64,000 nt of DNA from Actinoalloteichus caeruleus DSM 43889 (GCF_000429185.2 NZ_AUBJ02000001.1:2666001-2730000); one strand, 5' to 3'. Counted from the stretch's first letter, positions 1 through 8,960 are shown. Program-made: numbers and translations. Notes: generated from the letters alone by a model not told the origin.

Positions 1-747
1 CAGGCGGAACGCTTCAGCCAGAGCACGTGCACGGTGACCATGAAGACCAACGTCGAGTTGCCAGCCGACAGCCTCTGGGACCAGCCCCGGGTCGAAGCGC
101 TCGCCGACGAGACGATGACAGCGATCAGGATGGCGGAGAACCTCACTCCGGACGCCACCCGGATCAACCTGATCCCCACCATGCCGCTGCACGTCGCCTT
201 CTGGTTCGGTGCCCGGCTCGGGCAAACGCACGCTCGCGAGATCGTGGTGCACGCGATCCGGCAGAGCGATGGTGCCGTTCCCTACTTCCCGGCGACGACG
301 CTGCGCACGATCGATGATGGCCCCGGGATCACACCGTTGACCGTCGAACAGTCGCAGTCGATCGAAGGCGGCGACCCGACCAGGGCCGCTCTCGCCCTGG
401 ACCTCCAGGGACGGGGGAAGGACTTCTCCACGCACGTGAAGGAGGCGTGCCGCCGCGACGGGATCGGTCACCTCCTGATCCTCGGGCACGACTCCAAGAG
501 GTTGCCTGAGGACCGCGCCACCTACACGGGCGTGGTGGAGCAGGTCTGCCGTGTATGGCAGGACGATGCGCCTGACAAGGCGCGCACCGGGGAGTACGCG
601 ATTTTCCTCAGCGGCCCCGTGGCCATCGGGGTGGCTCTCGGAGCCCGGCTGGCCGCGCAGAGTCGAGGCCGCTGGACCGCCTACACCTTCGACAAGGACA
701 ACAACACCTACGAGCCGTTCCCGTTCCGCCCCCTCGCCGCCCACTAA
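1..747 (+). CDS. SAVED-domain protein, C-terminal part (N-terminus outside window)
   Basis: SAVED domains bind cyclic oligonucleotides made by CBASS cyclases or type III CRISPR Cas10 and switch on an attached effector. Two segments resemble the family: a PTMPLHVAFWFGARLG stretch near the start, and the C-terminal FLSGPVAIGVALGARL followed by a YTFDKDNNTYEPFPF tail, the usual alternation of small-residue helix and strand. A GTG at 34 could start a 237-residue protein, but the frame has no stop back to base 1, so the gene probably begins upstream and carries an effector domain out of view. A CRISPR array follows about 580 bases downstream on the same strand. The SAVED call is by eye; effector and ligand are unknown. 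Confidence 0.65.
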   Translation, partial: QAERFSQSTCTVTMKTNVELPADSLWDQPRVEALADETMTAIRMAENLTPDATRINLIPTMPLHVAFWFGARLGQTHAREIVVHAIRQSDGAVPYFPATTLRTIDDGPGITPLTVEQSQSIEGGDPTRAALALDLQGRGKDFSTHVKEACRRDGIGHLLILGHDSKRLPEDRATYTGVVEQVCRVWQDDAPDKARTGEYAIFLSGPVAIGVALGARLAAQSRGRWTAYTFDKDNNTYEPFPFRPLAAH

Positions 748-1331
748 ACCGAGTAGGACCGGAAGTACCGGCCCGGCCACGGCGGCCGGGCCGATGCCCC
801 GAATGCGCGCTCACGAAGGCGGTGCACCGACCGACGACAGTCCCAGCTCTCCGGCTCCCCGACCCTTCCCTCCGCGACTTCCTTACGGCGCCCAGTGCAG
901 GACGACCTTCCCGACCGGCAACCCGCCCGATACACCGACGGGGTTCCACCGCCTCCACGAGACGCCGTCCACCCGACCCGCTCCCCGCCGCATGCTGACC
1001 CTCGGCGCCTCCGCCTACCACTCGCACTCTCCGCGATACCGTGTCTCCGCACCGTGCACACCGACCATCTCAGGCCCACCGTTCGACCAGGCACCACAGC
1101 GCCCGGCACGTCTTCCTCCGCACGCGAGCCAGCTTTCGAGAAGGCCCCTACGACAGCGCGGAGAGACAACGGACCCCGCTGGGATGCCCCGACCACGGGC
1201 GAGGCGCAGCCGCAGGTCCGCGTACCATTTTCAGCGAACCCCCCGGGTCTGATGTCAAACCTCGGGTTCGCTGCAAAACAGCCACGAAAAACCGCTCGTG
1301 GACAGCCTCCCACCTGCGGCTTTACTCTCGG
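748..1331. other. Intergenic stretch and probable CRISPR leader
   Basis: I see no convincing coding frame here. A perfect 10-base inverted repeat (CAGCGAACCC at 1232-1241, GGGTTCGCTG at 1264-1273) lies about 60 bases before the first CRISPR repeat. It could be a terminator for the upstream gene or part of the leader. The most degenerate repeat of the array is at the far end, which puts the leader on this side. Confidence 0.4.
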
Positions 1332-1625
1332 GTCCTCATCGCCCCTAAGAGGGGTCACAACGCGAGCTCGGCCCACCGGTCAGCGTTGGCGGGTGACGTC
1401 CTCATCGCCCCTAAGAGGGGTCACAACCCCCGTCCACGTCGAGCAGGCGGGGCGCCGCCCACGGGTCCTCATCGCCCCTAAGAGGGGTCACAACCCTGGT
1501 ACTCCAACGAGGCTGCTGGCGAGGATTGGTCCTCATCGCCCCTAAGAGGGGTCACAACCGCTGGACGCCTGCACGCACGACGGCATCCCCGCCGGGTCCT
1601 CATCGCCCCTGAGAGGGGTCACGAC
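1332..1625 (+). CRISPR. CRISPR array, 5 repeats and 4 spacers
   Basis: Thirty-base repeats start at 1332, 1398, 1465, 1529 and 1596. Each begins GTCCTCATCGCCCC and contains the short palindrome CCCCTAAGAGGGG. The four spacers are 36, 37, 34 and 37 bases and unrelated to each other. The first four repeats are identical. The last has two substitutions (TGAG for TAAG, CACGAC for CACAAC), which marks the old end of the array, so the leader is on the left. The repeat is of the kind seen with type I or III systems in actinobacteria (inference). No cas gene is in the window; they may lie upstream of base 1 or be lost. Confidence 0.95.
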
Positions 1626-1644
1626 GTGCCTCGGCGTGGAGGCG

Positions 1645-2187
1645 TCACCACGGGGTACCGCCCAGGCTCGCTGGCCCGCTGTCGACGACGATCAGCTTGT
1701 CACCCAGGAAGCCGTCCACGTCTGGGCCCAGCCACGACTCGCCTGGTCGAGCACGGTGGAACCTGAAGGTTCCGTTCGTGCTGTTCGCTCCCACGATGCA
1801 GCGCACCGCGACGGGCTCGGGCAGCGCACGGACAAGCCGCACGACCTCCAGGGCGAAGCCCAACCCGTGCCGCGACATCCGCACCTGGTCCGCCTCGCTG
1901 ATCACCGGCTCGCCGTCCTCCAGGCATCCGACATCGACGGGAACCACGTCATCCAGGTGGATCTCGTTCGTCGCGCACTCCCATGCGGTCAGATCCTCGG
2001 TAGCGGCGTGGGGTGCGTGAGCACGGGTCGCGCGTCGGGCGAAGACCAGGGCCGGGCCGGCCCGCACGATGCCCTCGTCCAGCACCTCGCGCAGCTCGGG
2101 AGCCAACTCCGCCACTGGGGTCGCGCCCGCCAGGCCTCCCGGCTCCAGGGCGCGGACCGCCACCTCGTTCATCCGGATGTTGAGCAC
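1645..2187 (-). CDS. Hypothetical protein beside the CRISPR array
   Basis: An open frame of about 180 residues from a GTG at 2187, converging on the CRISPR array and ending 19 bases from its last repeat. The sequence is protein-like, with alternating hydrophobic strands, a conserved-looking ANSTNGTFRFH stretch and an acidic C-terminal half, and it has normal high-GC third positions. I do not recognise the family. The frame stays open upstream to 2631 but that part is low-complexity Arg/His and looks non-coding, while a different frame becomes protein-like there. The gene may therefore be a frameshifted remnant of a longer one. Confidence 0.4.
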   Translation of the reverse strand: MLNIRMNEVAVRALEPGGLAGATPVAELAPELREVLDEGIVRAGPALVFARRATRAHAPHAATEDLTAWECATNEIHLDDVVPVDVGCLEDGEPVISEADQVRMSRHGLGFALEVVRLVRALPEPVAVRCIVGANSTNGTFRFHRARPGESWLGPDVDGFLGDKLIVVDSGPASLGGTPW

Positions 2188-2303
2188 GGAGCAGAGCCTG
2201 CCAGGGACACGCCGAAGGACGCACGCGAAGACCGGCCTGCTGCTGACCGGCACCGGATGCGCGCGATGACCTTCCCCCTCCCCGTGGGCCACGCCTGGGT
2301 CGC

Positions 2304-2849
2304 CTACGCGCCAGGACGTCGAAGCCGGAAGGGGACGGCCTCCTTCGAGGGAGCCATCCGCTGTCGCGCCAGGCCTGGTCCCGCTCGTTCCAGCCAGGTC
2401 CCGAACGCCATCGCCGACCGTCCTTCGACGATGGCGAGCGGGCACCGGACCGGTGACCGGGTGCGGTCGATGATGATGGTGACGCCCGTGTCGCCGCTTC
2501 GCGTGTGCCGACGGCGGTGTTCGTCGACCCCTGAGAACGGCCACCCGTCGCGGCGAGCCGAGGCCTCGATCAGGATTAGCCTGCCCTCCTGCGGTGGCAT
2601 GGTGTCGGCGGCGGTGTGCCAGAACCCCCAACTCCCGACGACGCGGTCAGGGGCGGGTGCTGACGGGCGACCCGGACCAGTGCCCAGGCCAGGCCTCCGG
2701 GGAGCGCGCTTCGCCCACTGGGACCGGCGGACCGTGGTCACGGGTGGTGGGGCGCCACCCGAAGGACGGGTGCGCGTGCCGCGTGTGACGGTGTCTCGCG
2801 GGGCACCGAAGGGCCGCATCACCGCCACCTGGCGAACGTCGACGTTCAT
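2304..2849 (-). CDS. Possible upstream gene or frameshifted first half
   Basis: A frame whose last 115 residues look protein-like (SWGFWHTAADTMPP, GDTGVTIIIDRTRSPV). It ends about 115 bases before the hypothetical gene on the same strand. The first 50 residues are Pro/Arg-rich and doubtful, so the true start is probably internal. It could be a separate small gene or the N-terminal half of its downstream neighbour. No family is recognised. Confidence 0.25.
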   Translation of the reverse strand: MNVDVRQVAVMRPFGAPRDTVTRGTRTRPSGGAPPPVTTVRRSQWAKRAPRRPGLGTGPGRPSAPAPDRVVGSWGFWHTAADTMPPQEGRLILIEASARRDGWPFSGVDEHRRRHTRSGDTGVTIIIDRTRSPVRCPLAIVEGRSAMAFGTWLERAGPGLARQRMAPSKEAVPFRLRRPGA

Positions 2850-2906
2850 CCCGACCTCGATGCCGCGTGCGACGGTCCTGCCCAGCGATGTTCGGCAGCG
2901 GGGGCG

Positions 2907-3527
2907 TCAGGTGAGCAGGCGACGGCGGTAGCCCTCGGCGACCGCCGAGGCGCGATCACGAACGCCGAGTTTGTCGTAGATGTGTTGCAGGTGGGTCTTG
3001 ATGCTCGCTTCGCCGATGAACAGGGCCGTGGCGGCCTCCCGATTCGAACTGCCGTTCGCGACCAACTGGAGTACCTCCCTCTCCCGGTCGGTCAGGGTGC
3101 CGCGGCCGGGCCTCCGAACCTGACCCATGAGGTGGTGGGTCACCGACGGCGCGAGCACCGGCTCGCCGCGCGCTGCCGCACGGACGGCGCGCGTCAGTTC
3201 GTCGGGCAGCGCGTCCTTCAGGAGGTATCCGGTGGCGCCCGCCTCGATCGCCGGCAGCACGTCGCTCTCGCTGTCGAAGGTGGTCAGGATCAGCACGCGG
3301 GTGTTCGGGGACCGCTCCCGCAGGGCGGCGGTCGCGGCGACGCCGTCCATGCCCGGCATTCGGAGGTCCATGAGCACCACGTCCGCTGCCAGCCGCTCCG
3401 CACGTTCGATGCCCTCGGCGCCGTCCCCGGCCTCACCGACCACGAGGATGTCCTCGGCGTCCGCGAAGGTGTCGCGAAGACCGCCCCTCACGATCGGGTG
3501 GTCGTCGACGACTACCAGACGAATCAT
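2907..3527 (-). CDS. NarL/LuxR-family response regulator
   Basis: A DNA-binding response regulator of 206 residues. The receiver domain (about 1-115) shows the acidic pair D8/D9, phospho-acceptor D54 (VVLMDLRMPGMDG) and K104 (YLLKD). The LuxR helix-turn-helix follows at about 144-195 (LTDREREVLQLVANG, IKTHLQHIYDKLGV). It is the last gene of a four-gene operon and its ATG overlaps the stop of the kinase gene by four bases, so the kinase is its natural partner. In such operons the regulator usually controls the linked ABC exporter; the promoter bound here is not identified. Confidence 0.93.
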   Translation of the reverse strand: MIRLVVVDDHPIVRGGLRDTFADAEDILVVGEAGDGAEGIERAERLAADVVLMDLRMPGMDGVAATAALRERSPNTRVLILTTFDSESDVLPAIEAGATGYLLKDALPDELTRAVRAAARGEPVLAPSVTHHLMGQVRRPGRGTLTDREREVLQLVANGSSNREAATALFIGEASIKTHLQHIYDKLGVRDRASAVAEGYRRRLLT

Positions 3528-4876
3528 CCGTCGGTCTCCCCCTTCGCTCCCGTGCCCCCAGGGGCGATCGCCGGCACGCGCGCACTGACGGATGTCCCTT
3601 CACCCGGTGCGCTCTGCACCTCCACGTGACCGCCGACCCCTCTGATGCGCTGGCGCATGCTCGTCAGTCCGAAGCCGGTGCCGACCCCGTTCGTGAAGCC
3701 TCGTCCATCATCCCGGACGTCCAGCAGCACCTCGGTGCCCGTGTACGACAGGGTGACACCGACACGCGAGGCCTCCGCGTGCTTGGCCACGTTGGTCAGT
3801 GACTCCTGCGCGACCCGGAAGAGCGACACCTCGATCGCCGGGCTCAGTGGCTCTCGGGTGCCGGTGACCTCCACCTGTGTCCTGATCCCCTGGTCCTCCG
3901 ACCATCGCTCGGTCAGGGTGCGGAGCGCGTCGGGGAGGTGCGCTCGCCCGAGTTCCTGGGGGGCGAGTGCCCGCACGGACCGTCTGGCCTCGGTCAGGCT
4001 GTCGCGCGCGAGCCGCAGTGCGCGCGCGACGTGCTCCTCCGCCTCGCCCGGCGCACGCGCGGAACGCTCCGCCGCCTGGAGCTGCGTGATGATGCCGGCG
4101 AGCCCCTGGGCCAGCGTGTCGTGGATCTCGCCGGCCAGTCGCTGCCGCTCGTCCTGCGCCCCGGATTCACGGGCCTGGGCGACGAGTTGCGCGTGGAGCC
4201 CGGCGTTCTCGTGCAGTGCCGCTTCGAGGCGCTCGACGAGTTCCTCCCGCCTGCGTTCCTCGGGTTCGGTGTGCGCTGTCAGCAGGATGCCCACCCCGAT
4301 CGCCGCCGTCTGCACGGCGACGATCAGGATGAACTCCGCGAGCACGTCGGGGGCCGGGTGAGCCCATACGCGCATGACCGAGCCGTTGAGGGCAACGGAG
4401 GTGGCCAGGACTCCGAGCACCCCCAACGGCCACGGCCTGAGCAGGTAGGCGTGAAAGAAGCCCGCGATGGTGAAGACGAGGAAGATGTCGGAGTACGTCA
4501 TGAGGGTGACGCACGACGCCAGCAGCCCGACGAGGTAGATGCCCGCCGACGTGGGCCGCAGCGTCCTCCTCCTGATGGGCAGGGTGTGACCGAACAGCAC
4601 CCACAGCACCGAGATCGCGACCAGCCCGAGGACGGCCGGACCGTCGGGCCAGAAGGGTTCACCGGAGGTGGGGAGCACCCACGAGAAGTGGATCGCGGTC
4701 GAGATCGCCAGCAGCAGCCACGGGCTGACCAACTGCAGGAGGTCCCAGACCCGGAGCTGCTCCGCTTTCCAGGCCAACCGGGAGCGGTTCGCGATCGCCG
4801 CCTCTTGGCTGATGGCGGACTCGTGCGCCGCGAAGTTCAGCCGCTCACCCGTGCCGGCGTCCCTCGTCATCGACAT
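3524..4876 (-). CDS. Sensor histidine kinase, HisKA_3 type
   Basis: A membrane kinase of 450 residues that would phosphorylate the downstream LuxR-type regulator. About six hydrophobic segments occupy residues 45-200, without a large extracellular loop, which suggests sensing in or at the membrane. The dimerisation/phosphotransfer box is ERQRLAGEIHDTLAQGL with H252. The HATPase_c domain follows with an N-box (QESLTNVAKHA) and G-boxes (DVRDDGRGF, GFGLTSMRQR). The gene starts directly after the permease stop. An in-frame ATG two codons downstream is an alternative start. The stimulus is unknown, perhaps the substrate of the linked exporter. Confidence 0.92.
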   Translation of the reverse strand: MSMTRDAGTGERLNFAAHESAISQEAAIANRSRLAWKAEQLRVWDLLQLVSPWLLLAISTAIHFSWVLPTSGEPFWPDGPAVLGLVAISVLWVLFGHTLPIRRRTLRPTSAGIYLVGLLASCVTLMTYSDIFLVFTIAGFFHAYLLRPWPLGVLGVLATSVALNGSVMRVWAHPAPDVLAEFILIVAVQTAAIGVGILLTAHTEPEERRREELVERLEAALHENAGLHAQLVAQARESGAQDERQRLAGEIHDTLAQGLAGIITQLQAAERSARAPGEAEEHVARALRLARDSLTEARRSVRALAPQELGRAHLPDALRTLTERWSEDQGIRTQVEVTGTREPLSPAIEVSLFRVAQESLTNVAKHAEASRVGVTLSYTGTEVLLDVRDDGRGFTNGVGTGFGLTSMRQRIRGVGGHVEVQSAPGEGTSVSARVPAIAPGGTGAKGETDG

Positions 4877-5641
4877 CTACTCCCAGCGGAAGAGCTTGGC
4901 GGCGACCGCGCTCGCGGTCACCGCGATACCCGCCATCACGGCGATCTGCGGCCAGAAGGGCTGCCCACCAGCTGTGGCGGTGATCTGGCCCGCTTCGACG
5001 GACCACGCCGCGGTGAGGGCCTGCAGCCCCGGCGGTATGAACTCTCCGACCTCGCGCAGCACGTCGGGCATGACGACACGGGGCAGGAAGGCTCCCCCGA
5101 AGAACATCAGCGCGACGAACAGGAGGGTACCGAGCTGGTTCGCGGCACTGCTCGTTCGGACCACCGCGGCGGACACCATGCCGAGCCCGAGCAGCGCCGC
5201 GTAGCCGACGACGAAGGCGACGACGAACTCCAGGGGTCGTTCGGGCGGTGCGATGTCCAGTACCGCCCACGCGAGGAAGGTCATGAGCGCCGCGGAAACG
5301 ACCACGGAGGCGAGCGCGACGATCATCTGCGCGAGCAGGACTCCCCTCGGATGCGCGGGAGTGGTCGACAGCCTGCGGAGGATGCCGCGCTCCCGGTACG
5401 TCGCTATCACCGCTGGGACGTGCTGCACGGCGATCATCACCATCCCGAACACCAGTGCGGTCGGCGCCCAGATGTCGATGTCCCGGAGCCCGCCGGTTTC
5501 CGGCGACGGCTCCCTGAGCGCCGGGATGGCACCCAGGCCGAGCAGCAGTCCCGTCGGGAACAGCACACCGAAGATGACGGTGGCGGAGTCTCGGAGGAAG
5601 AGCGTCCCCTCGACCTTGACCATCTTCAGGAGGGCACGCAT
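4877..5641 (-). CDS. ABC-2 type exporter permease
   Basis: A 254-residue membrane protein with about six transmembrane segments and the ABC-2 layout: a cytoplasmic start (MRALLKMVKVEGTLFLRD), a first membrane pass, and the conserved middle region with YRERGILRRLSTTPAHPRGVLLAQM. It pairs with the ATPase encoded just upstream, with which it shares one base (TGATG). Drug or lipid export is the usual role of such pairs beside LuxR-type two-component systems. The substrate cannot be read from the sequence. Confidence 0.9.
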   Translation of the reverse strand: MRALLKMVKVEGTLFLRDSATVIFGVLFPTGLLLGLGAIPALREPSPETGGLRDIDIWAPTALVFGMVMIAVQHVPAVIATYRERGILRRLSTTPAHPRGVLLAQMIVALASVVVSAALMTFLAWAVLDIAPPERPLEFVVAFVVGYAALLGLGMVSAAVVRTSSAANQLGTLLFVALMFFGGAFLPRVVMPDVLREVGEFIPPGLQALTAAWSVEAGQITATAGGQPFWPQIAVMAGIAVTASAVAAKLFRWE

Positions 5642-6576
5642 CAGCCGACCCTCCTCGTGGAGTTCCCCGGGGACTCGGGAGCGCGTCCGGTGAAGGCCAC
5701 GAACGCGTCGTCGAGGTTGCGCTGGTCGACGCGGAGATCCTCGGCCACGACCCGCGCCCTGGCGAGGGCCCCGGCGACGCTGCTCAGGAGCTGCCCCCTG
5801 CCGGTGACCAGCCAGCGGCCCTCGGTGATCTCGACATCGGTCACGTCGGGAAGATCGGTCAGAACACTCCTGTCCAGCGGTTGGGACACGCGGAACCGGA
5901 CCTGCCGCGCCCCGCTCGACCGCGCGATCAGCCCAGCCGGTGTGTCCACCGCGGCGACCCGGCCACCGTTGATGACGGCGATCCGGTCGCTGAGGCGTTC
6001 CGCCTCATCCATGAAGTGCGTGACGAGGAGGATCGTGACGCCCGTGTCGCGAACCCGCTCGATGAGGCTCCAGGTGTCGCGTCTCGCCTGCGGGTCCAGT
6101 CCCGTCGTGAGCTCGTCCAGAATCGCGACTTCCGGGTTGCCGACCAGGGCGAGCGCGATCGAAAGCCGCTGCTTCTGCCCGCCGGAGAGGGCTTTGTACT
6201 GGGTGTCGCGCTTCTCGGTGAGCCCGAGGAGCTCCATGAGCTCGCGCCAGTCGGCGGGGTTCCGGTAGAAGGAGCTGTGGAGCTCGAGGGCTTCGGCGAC
6301 CTTGATCGCGTCCGGGAAGCTGCTCTCCTGGAGTTGCACGCCGAGTCGCTCACGCACCTCCGCCCGGTCCTTGGTCGGATCGAGCCCCAGCACGGAGAGC
6401 GAGCCGGAGTCGGGCGTTCGCAGGCCGGCGATGCTCTCGACGGTCGTCGTCTTGCCGGCGCCGTTGGGCCCGATGATGCCGAAGATCTCCCCCTTCTCGA
6501 CAGTGAAGGAGACGTCGTCGACGGCGACGTGCTGCCCGTAGCGCTTGTGCAGGTTCCGTACTTCCAGTGCGGTCAC
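5641..6576 (-). CDS. ABC exporter ATP-binding protein
   Basis: A 311-residue ATPase of the DrrA/CcmA type and the first gene of the exporter/two-component operon. Walker A is GPNGAGKT at about 36-43, the Q-loop is near residue 81, the signature LSGGQKQR is at about 130-137, and Walker B with its catalytic glutamate is AILDEL near 151-156, followed by the H-loop (LLVTHF). Walker B runs into ELTTG rather than the common EPTTG. A C-terminal extension of about 85 residues, ending LDDAFVAFTGR, is typical of DrrA-like subunits. Confidence 0.93.
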   Translation of the reverse strand: MTALEVRNLHKRYGQHVAVDDVSFTVEKGEIFGIIGPNGAGKTTTVESIAGLRTPDSGSLSVLGLDPTKDRAEVRERLGVQLQESSFPDAIKVAEALELHSSFYRNPADWRELMELLGLTEKRDTQYKALSGGQKQRLSIALALVGNPEVAILDELTTGLDPQARRDTWSLIERVRDTGVTILLVTHFMDEAERLSDRIAVINGGRVAAVDTPAGLIARSSGARQVRFRVSQPLDRSVLTDLPDVTDVEITEGRWLVTGRGQLLSSVAGALARARVVAEDLRVDQRNLDDAFVAFTGRAPESPGNSTRRVG

Positions 6577-6847
6577 ACCGCGAAGTCTCGGGCGCGCCTC
6601 GCCTCGCCACGCGTTGTAAGCCGATCACCCGTGGCACCGCGGTGGAATACCGTGCTCGGTCGCGACGGAGGCACGACAGGCTCGCCTCACAGTTAGCACT
6701 CTTCCCCCCACTTCGTTCCGCGCATGCACGGACCTACGACGACCAACCAACACTCACCAAGACGAGACGGAACGTTACTGATCCAGTACTGAGAGTGTCA
6801 ATCGAGTGTGATCTGGGTCTCGGTGGTGGCGCAGGGAGGTCGCCGGT
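6577..6847. other. Intergenic region upstream of the exporter operon
   Basis: This spacer separates the ATPase start from the stop of folD, both on the minus strand. It must hold the promoter of the exporter operon. I found no clear inverted repeat or riboswitch-like structure. Confidence 0.3.
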
Positions 6848-7705
6848 TCAGGATCCAACGGCGGCCCCGGCGCGTTCAGCCACATCGACGGTGTGGCGCA
6901 GCAACAGCGCCGTAGTCACCGGGCCGACGCCGCCCGGCACGGGTGACAGCGCGGCTGCTTTGCCAGTGACACCAGGATCGACGTCGCCCACCAATCCACC
7001 CCCTGGTGTCGGATTGGTGCCGACGTCCACGACGACCGCAACGGGGCCGACGTGATCTGCGGTGATCAGACGGGCGCGACCCACAGCCGCGACGACGACG
7101 TCGCCACGGCTGGTCACCTCGGCGAGACCGTGGGTGCGCGAGTGGGCGATGGTTACAGTGGAGTGTCGGTCGAGCAACAGGTGCGCGAGCGGCTTGCCCA
7201 CCACAGTGGACCGGCCCACGACCACGGCGTGCTTGCCGTGCAGGTCGATGCCGTGGTGATCCAGCAGCTCCACGACGGCCTGCGCCGTTGCCGGAGCGAA
7301 CGCGCGGAGCCCGGTGGCGAGCCGCCCGAATGACTCGGGGTTCGCGCCGTCGACGTCCTTCTCCGGGGCGATGGCTACGGAGACACGCTCCGAACGGACC
7401 CCGTCAGGCAACGGGGTCTGGAGGATGATGCCGTGGACACCGGGATCATCGCCCAGCTTGACGAGCATGCTCCGGATGTCGCTCTCCGTCGCTGTCACCC
7501 CGAGTTCCTCGACCCGTCCGGCGATTCCCACGGCGGCCGCCGCCTTCGTGATGGATCGGACGTACCAGGCGCTCGCCTCGTCATCAGTGGCGGTGACGAT
7601 CGCAAGTCCCACTTGGACACCTCGGGCAGTGAGCGCCTGAACCCGTTCCGCAATGTCCTTTTTGATCTGTGCGGCGAGTACCTTACCCGAAAGGACAGTC
7701 GTCAC
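6848..7705 (-). CDS. folD: Methylene-THF dehydrogenase / methenyl-THF cyclohydrolase
   Basis: A bifunctional folate enzyme of 285 residues that converts 5,10-methylene-THF to 5,10-methenyl-THF and then 10-formyl-THF, with reduction of NADP. The N-terminal domain has the expected WYVRSITKAAAAVGI region (family YVRxK, here with a serine-isoleucine variation) and the ILQTPLPDGV motif. The Rossmann domain has VVVGRSTVVGKPLAHLL and the GDVVVAAVGR and VVDVGTN strands. Its ATG overlaps the stop of fchA by four bases, so the two are co-translated. The catalytic-lysine position reads S-I-T-K here, which deserves an alignment. Confidence 0.92.
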   Translation of the reverse strand: MTTVLSGKVLAAQIKKDIAERVQALTARGVQVGLAIVTATDDEASAWYVRSITKAAAAVGIAGRVEELGVTATESDIRSMLVKLGDDPGVHGIILQTPLPDGVRSERVSVAIAPEKDVDGANPESFGRLATGLRAFAPATAQAVVELLDHHGIDLHGKHAVVVGRSTVVGKPLAHLLLDRHSTVTIAHSRTHGLAEVTSRGDVVVAAVGRARLITADHVGPVAVVVDVGTNPTPGGGLVGDVDPGVTGKAAALSPVPGGVGPVTTALLLRHTVDVAERAGAAVGS

Positions 7706-8322
7706 TTCGAGATCCCTTTCAGCACAGCGGAGGTCACGCGCTCGGCCCGCTTGGTGATGACCTGGACTCGTGCGGCCTGGGCGGCCAGCGCGGTCCGGGT
7801 CGGCTCGTCCTTGATACCCGCCCGGTTGATCTCGATGTTGATTCGTGCCGTGACGGCGGCGGCCCTGGCCGCTTCGGCCGCGCAGGCGATGTCGGTGACG
7901 ACGTTCCGGTTCCCGATGGGTAGCAGCCCCTCGGCGAGCCCGACAACGCGGTCGGTCAACTCGACCACCTCGACCGGCGGCGCGGCCGAGGCGACCAGTG
8001 CCCGCTCAATCGCCTGTCGTCTTTCGACCTCCTGAGGCTCCGTTCCGCGGGGAAGGGCGTAGGCATGGCCGACCGCCTCGAACGCGGCGGCATCGCGCGC
8101 GGCGACAGCCAGCGCAGCTTCGCGCACGTCATCGGACTCGGCAACGATTCGCCCAATCGTGTCGGCATGCTCGGCGTACTTCGCGCCATCGCTGTAGCGG
8201 CCGACCATTCCGACGAGCGCAGCGGCCTGCGCCGCATGCAAGGCCGAACTCGCGCCACCGCCTGGCGTCGGCGTCCGCGCGGCCAACTCGTCCAGGAATG
8301 CGCCAATCGTGCTCCGGTGCAT
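7702..8322 (-). CDS. fchA: Methenyl-THF cyclohydrolase / cyclodeaminase family (FchA-like)
   Basis: A formiminotransferase-cyclodeaminase-like protein of 206 residues. The start is set at the ATG at 8322, because the family N-terminus STIGAFLDELAARTPTPGGGASSALH begins there with the characteristic TPGGGA motif. Upstream in-frame codons look non-coding. Such proteins hydrolyse 5,10-methenyl-THF or deaminate formimino-THF. It is translationally coupled to folD, so the pair forms a small one-carbon module. No formate-THF ligase or glycine cleavage gene is nearby. The promoter region upstream is AT-richer than average and abuts the mobile island. Confidence 0.85.
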   Translation of the reverse strand: MHRSTIGAFLDELAARTPTPGGGASSALHAAQAAALVGMVGRYSDGAKYAEHADTIGRIVAESDDVREAALAVAARDAAAFEAVGHAYALPRGTEPQEVERRQAIERALVASAAPPVEVVELTDRVVGLAEGLLPIGNRNVVTDIACAAEAARAAAVTARINIEINRAGIKDEPTRTALAAQAARVQVITKRAERVTSAVLKGISK

Positions 8323-8550
8323 GAAAGTCCTCTCAACCCGAACAGTGTCACTCCAGATCCTAGTACTACAACGGGCAGGATCAAGGGCGGGGGTCAATCG
8401 GTCATAGCGACGTCCTAATAGGATCTTGTCCCAATGATTGACTGGTTCATTGTGGTGGTGGAGCGAAAAATCATTTCCCTTGAGTTGAGCCGAGATTCAA
8501 GATGAGGACTGTTCCACTAGTTTCCTGGACACCTTCGCGGCAAGCATCAT

Positions 8551-8960
8551 TTGACGATCGCTCGAGAGATCAAGGCGAAGGGTGGCCGAGGTGAGTATCG
8601 GCTGGCGACGCTCAGCGTCGCGCAAAGGGGGATCGGCGTCGCCCGAAGTCTGCGCGAGAAATGGTCGCCGCAGCAGATCAGCGAGAGACTGATCGAGGAC
8701 CATCCGACTGACCTTGAGATGCGCGCTTCCCATGAAACGATCTACGAGTGCCTCTATCGGCAGGCTCGAGGTGCGCTGCGCGCGGAGTTGAAGCTGGCCT
8801 GCCCGACTTCACGCGGAACAGCATCACCTGGGACCAGGGGAAAGAAAATGACTCGCCGCGCCGACTTCACCATTCGTACGGGAATGCCCATCTACTTCTG
8901 CGACTCGTGCTCGGCCTGACACGCGGCAGCAACGAGAACACCTGGTGGTGCACACTGAGT
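8551..8960 (+). pseudogene. IS30-family transposase fragment, frameshifted
   Basis: A relic of an IS30 transposase. One frame gives the family motif LREKWSPQQISERLIEDHP and SHETIYECLYRQARGALR. The catalytic-domain piece ITWDQGKE then appears in a second frame, ADFTIRTGMPIYFCD returns to the first, and RGSNENT reads in the second again. At least two frameshifts, and loss of both the N-terminal helix-turn-helix and the last catalytic residue, make it inactive. No terminal inverted repeats were found. Confidence 0.8.

Noticed and set aside
1339-1625. The short repeats as direct repeats of a transposon or a tRNA-like array
   Set aside because: Repeat length of 30, unique spacers of 34-37 and a degenerate terminal repeat are diagnostic of CRISPR.
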